Origin: an uncultured Clostridium sp.
GTDB lineage: Bacteria; Bacillota; Clostridia; Lachnospirales; Lachnospiraceae
Direction of reading: 5' to 3'
Assembly (NCBI GenBank): GCA_900541315.1
Contig: UQJF01000166.1
Coordinates: forward strand, 1 to 5,102
Length of the DNA stretch: 5,102 bases
How positions within the stretch are numbered: position 1 is the stretch's first letter; every line of letters starts with the position of its first letter. The notes beneath the pieces are model-generated. The model made no database searches and had not been told where the DNA came from. It was given only the letters and a program-made list of their open reading frames with translations. The position numbers were made by a program, and so were the translations under genes. Shown in pieces: positions 5,056-5,102 of this stretch.

Positions 5056-5102
5056 CTGTCTCTTATACACATCTCCGAGCCCACGAGACGGAGCTACATC
5101 TC
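5056..5102 (-). other. Residual Nextera/Tn5 sequencing adapter (right end)
   Basis: The exact reverse complement of 1-47: Tn5 mosaic end at 5056-5074, read-2 arm, i7 index GGAGCTAC, then the first bases (ATCTC) of the P7 tail. This is synthetic sequence; genomic DNA ends at 5055. Confidence 0.98.

Noticed and set aside
1..5102. A Tn5-like mobile element bounded by 47-bp terminal inverted repeats
   Set aside because: The repeats contain the Nextera read-2 arm, an 8-nt library index and the start of the P7 tail, and no transposase is present. They are library adapters.

Overview
This window is a short assembled contig of about 5.0 kb of bacterial DNA (48-5055). A 47-nt Illumina Nextera/Tn5 library adapter is left on each end (1-47 and 5056-5102), so only the middle is genomic. 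Strong AGGAGG ribosome binding sites, a TTG start, AT-rich intergenic DNA with moderate-GC genes, PPi-type phosphofructokinase residues and a Gram-positive style gluconate-5-dehydrogenase all suggest an anaerobic Firmicute. The overall gene style fits gut Clostridia such as Lachnospiraceae. That placement is inference from memory of these families, not a database match.

Layout from left to right. A small acidic protein of unknown function is on the + strand (99-293). A strong hairpin (347-378) separates it from a leftward two-gene unit: an SDR oxidoreductase (1103-1909) followed 36 nt later by a GntR/FadR-type (FCD) regulator (359-1066). The unit's upstream region holds a cluster of GTATAC palindromes at 2019-2050, the probable operator. 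A 6-phosphofructokinase with PPi-type residues runs rightward (2217-3437) from its own promoter (2130-2158) and ends at a clear terminator (3454-3478). A large second hairpin (3530-3580) lies where pfk and the leftward uxuA converge, and a GC-rich, hairpin-rich stretch lies between it and the uxuA stop. uxuA, mannonate dehydratase (3735-4784), runs leftward. Upstream of it, a perfect 14-bp palindrome overlaps the -10 of a rightward promoter (4982-5009), which implies a divergent gene just beyond the contig end.

Function. UxuA makes 2-keto-3-deoxygluconate from D-mannonate, so the locus points to hexuronate (glucuronate and related sugar acid) use. The SDR could supply the reduction feeding this pathway: either fructuronate to mannonate, or the reduction of a deoxy-diketo-gluconate to KDG. 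The GntR protein is the likely local regulator, probably derepressed by a pathway intermediate. The phosphofructokinase belongs to lower glycolysis and has its own promoter and terminator, so it may be a neighbour rather than a pathway member.

I found no CRISPR array, tRNA, rRNA, insertion sequence or clearly new defence system. The points most worth a second look are the GTATAC operator architecture, the real substrate of the SDR, the unusual GGND loop in the kinase, and the structured region 3' of uxuA.
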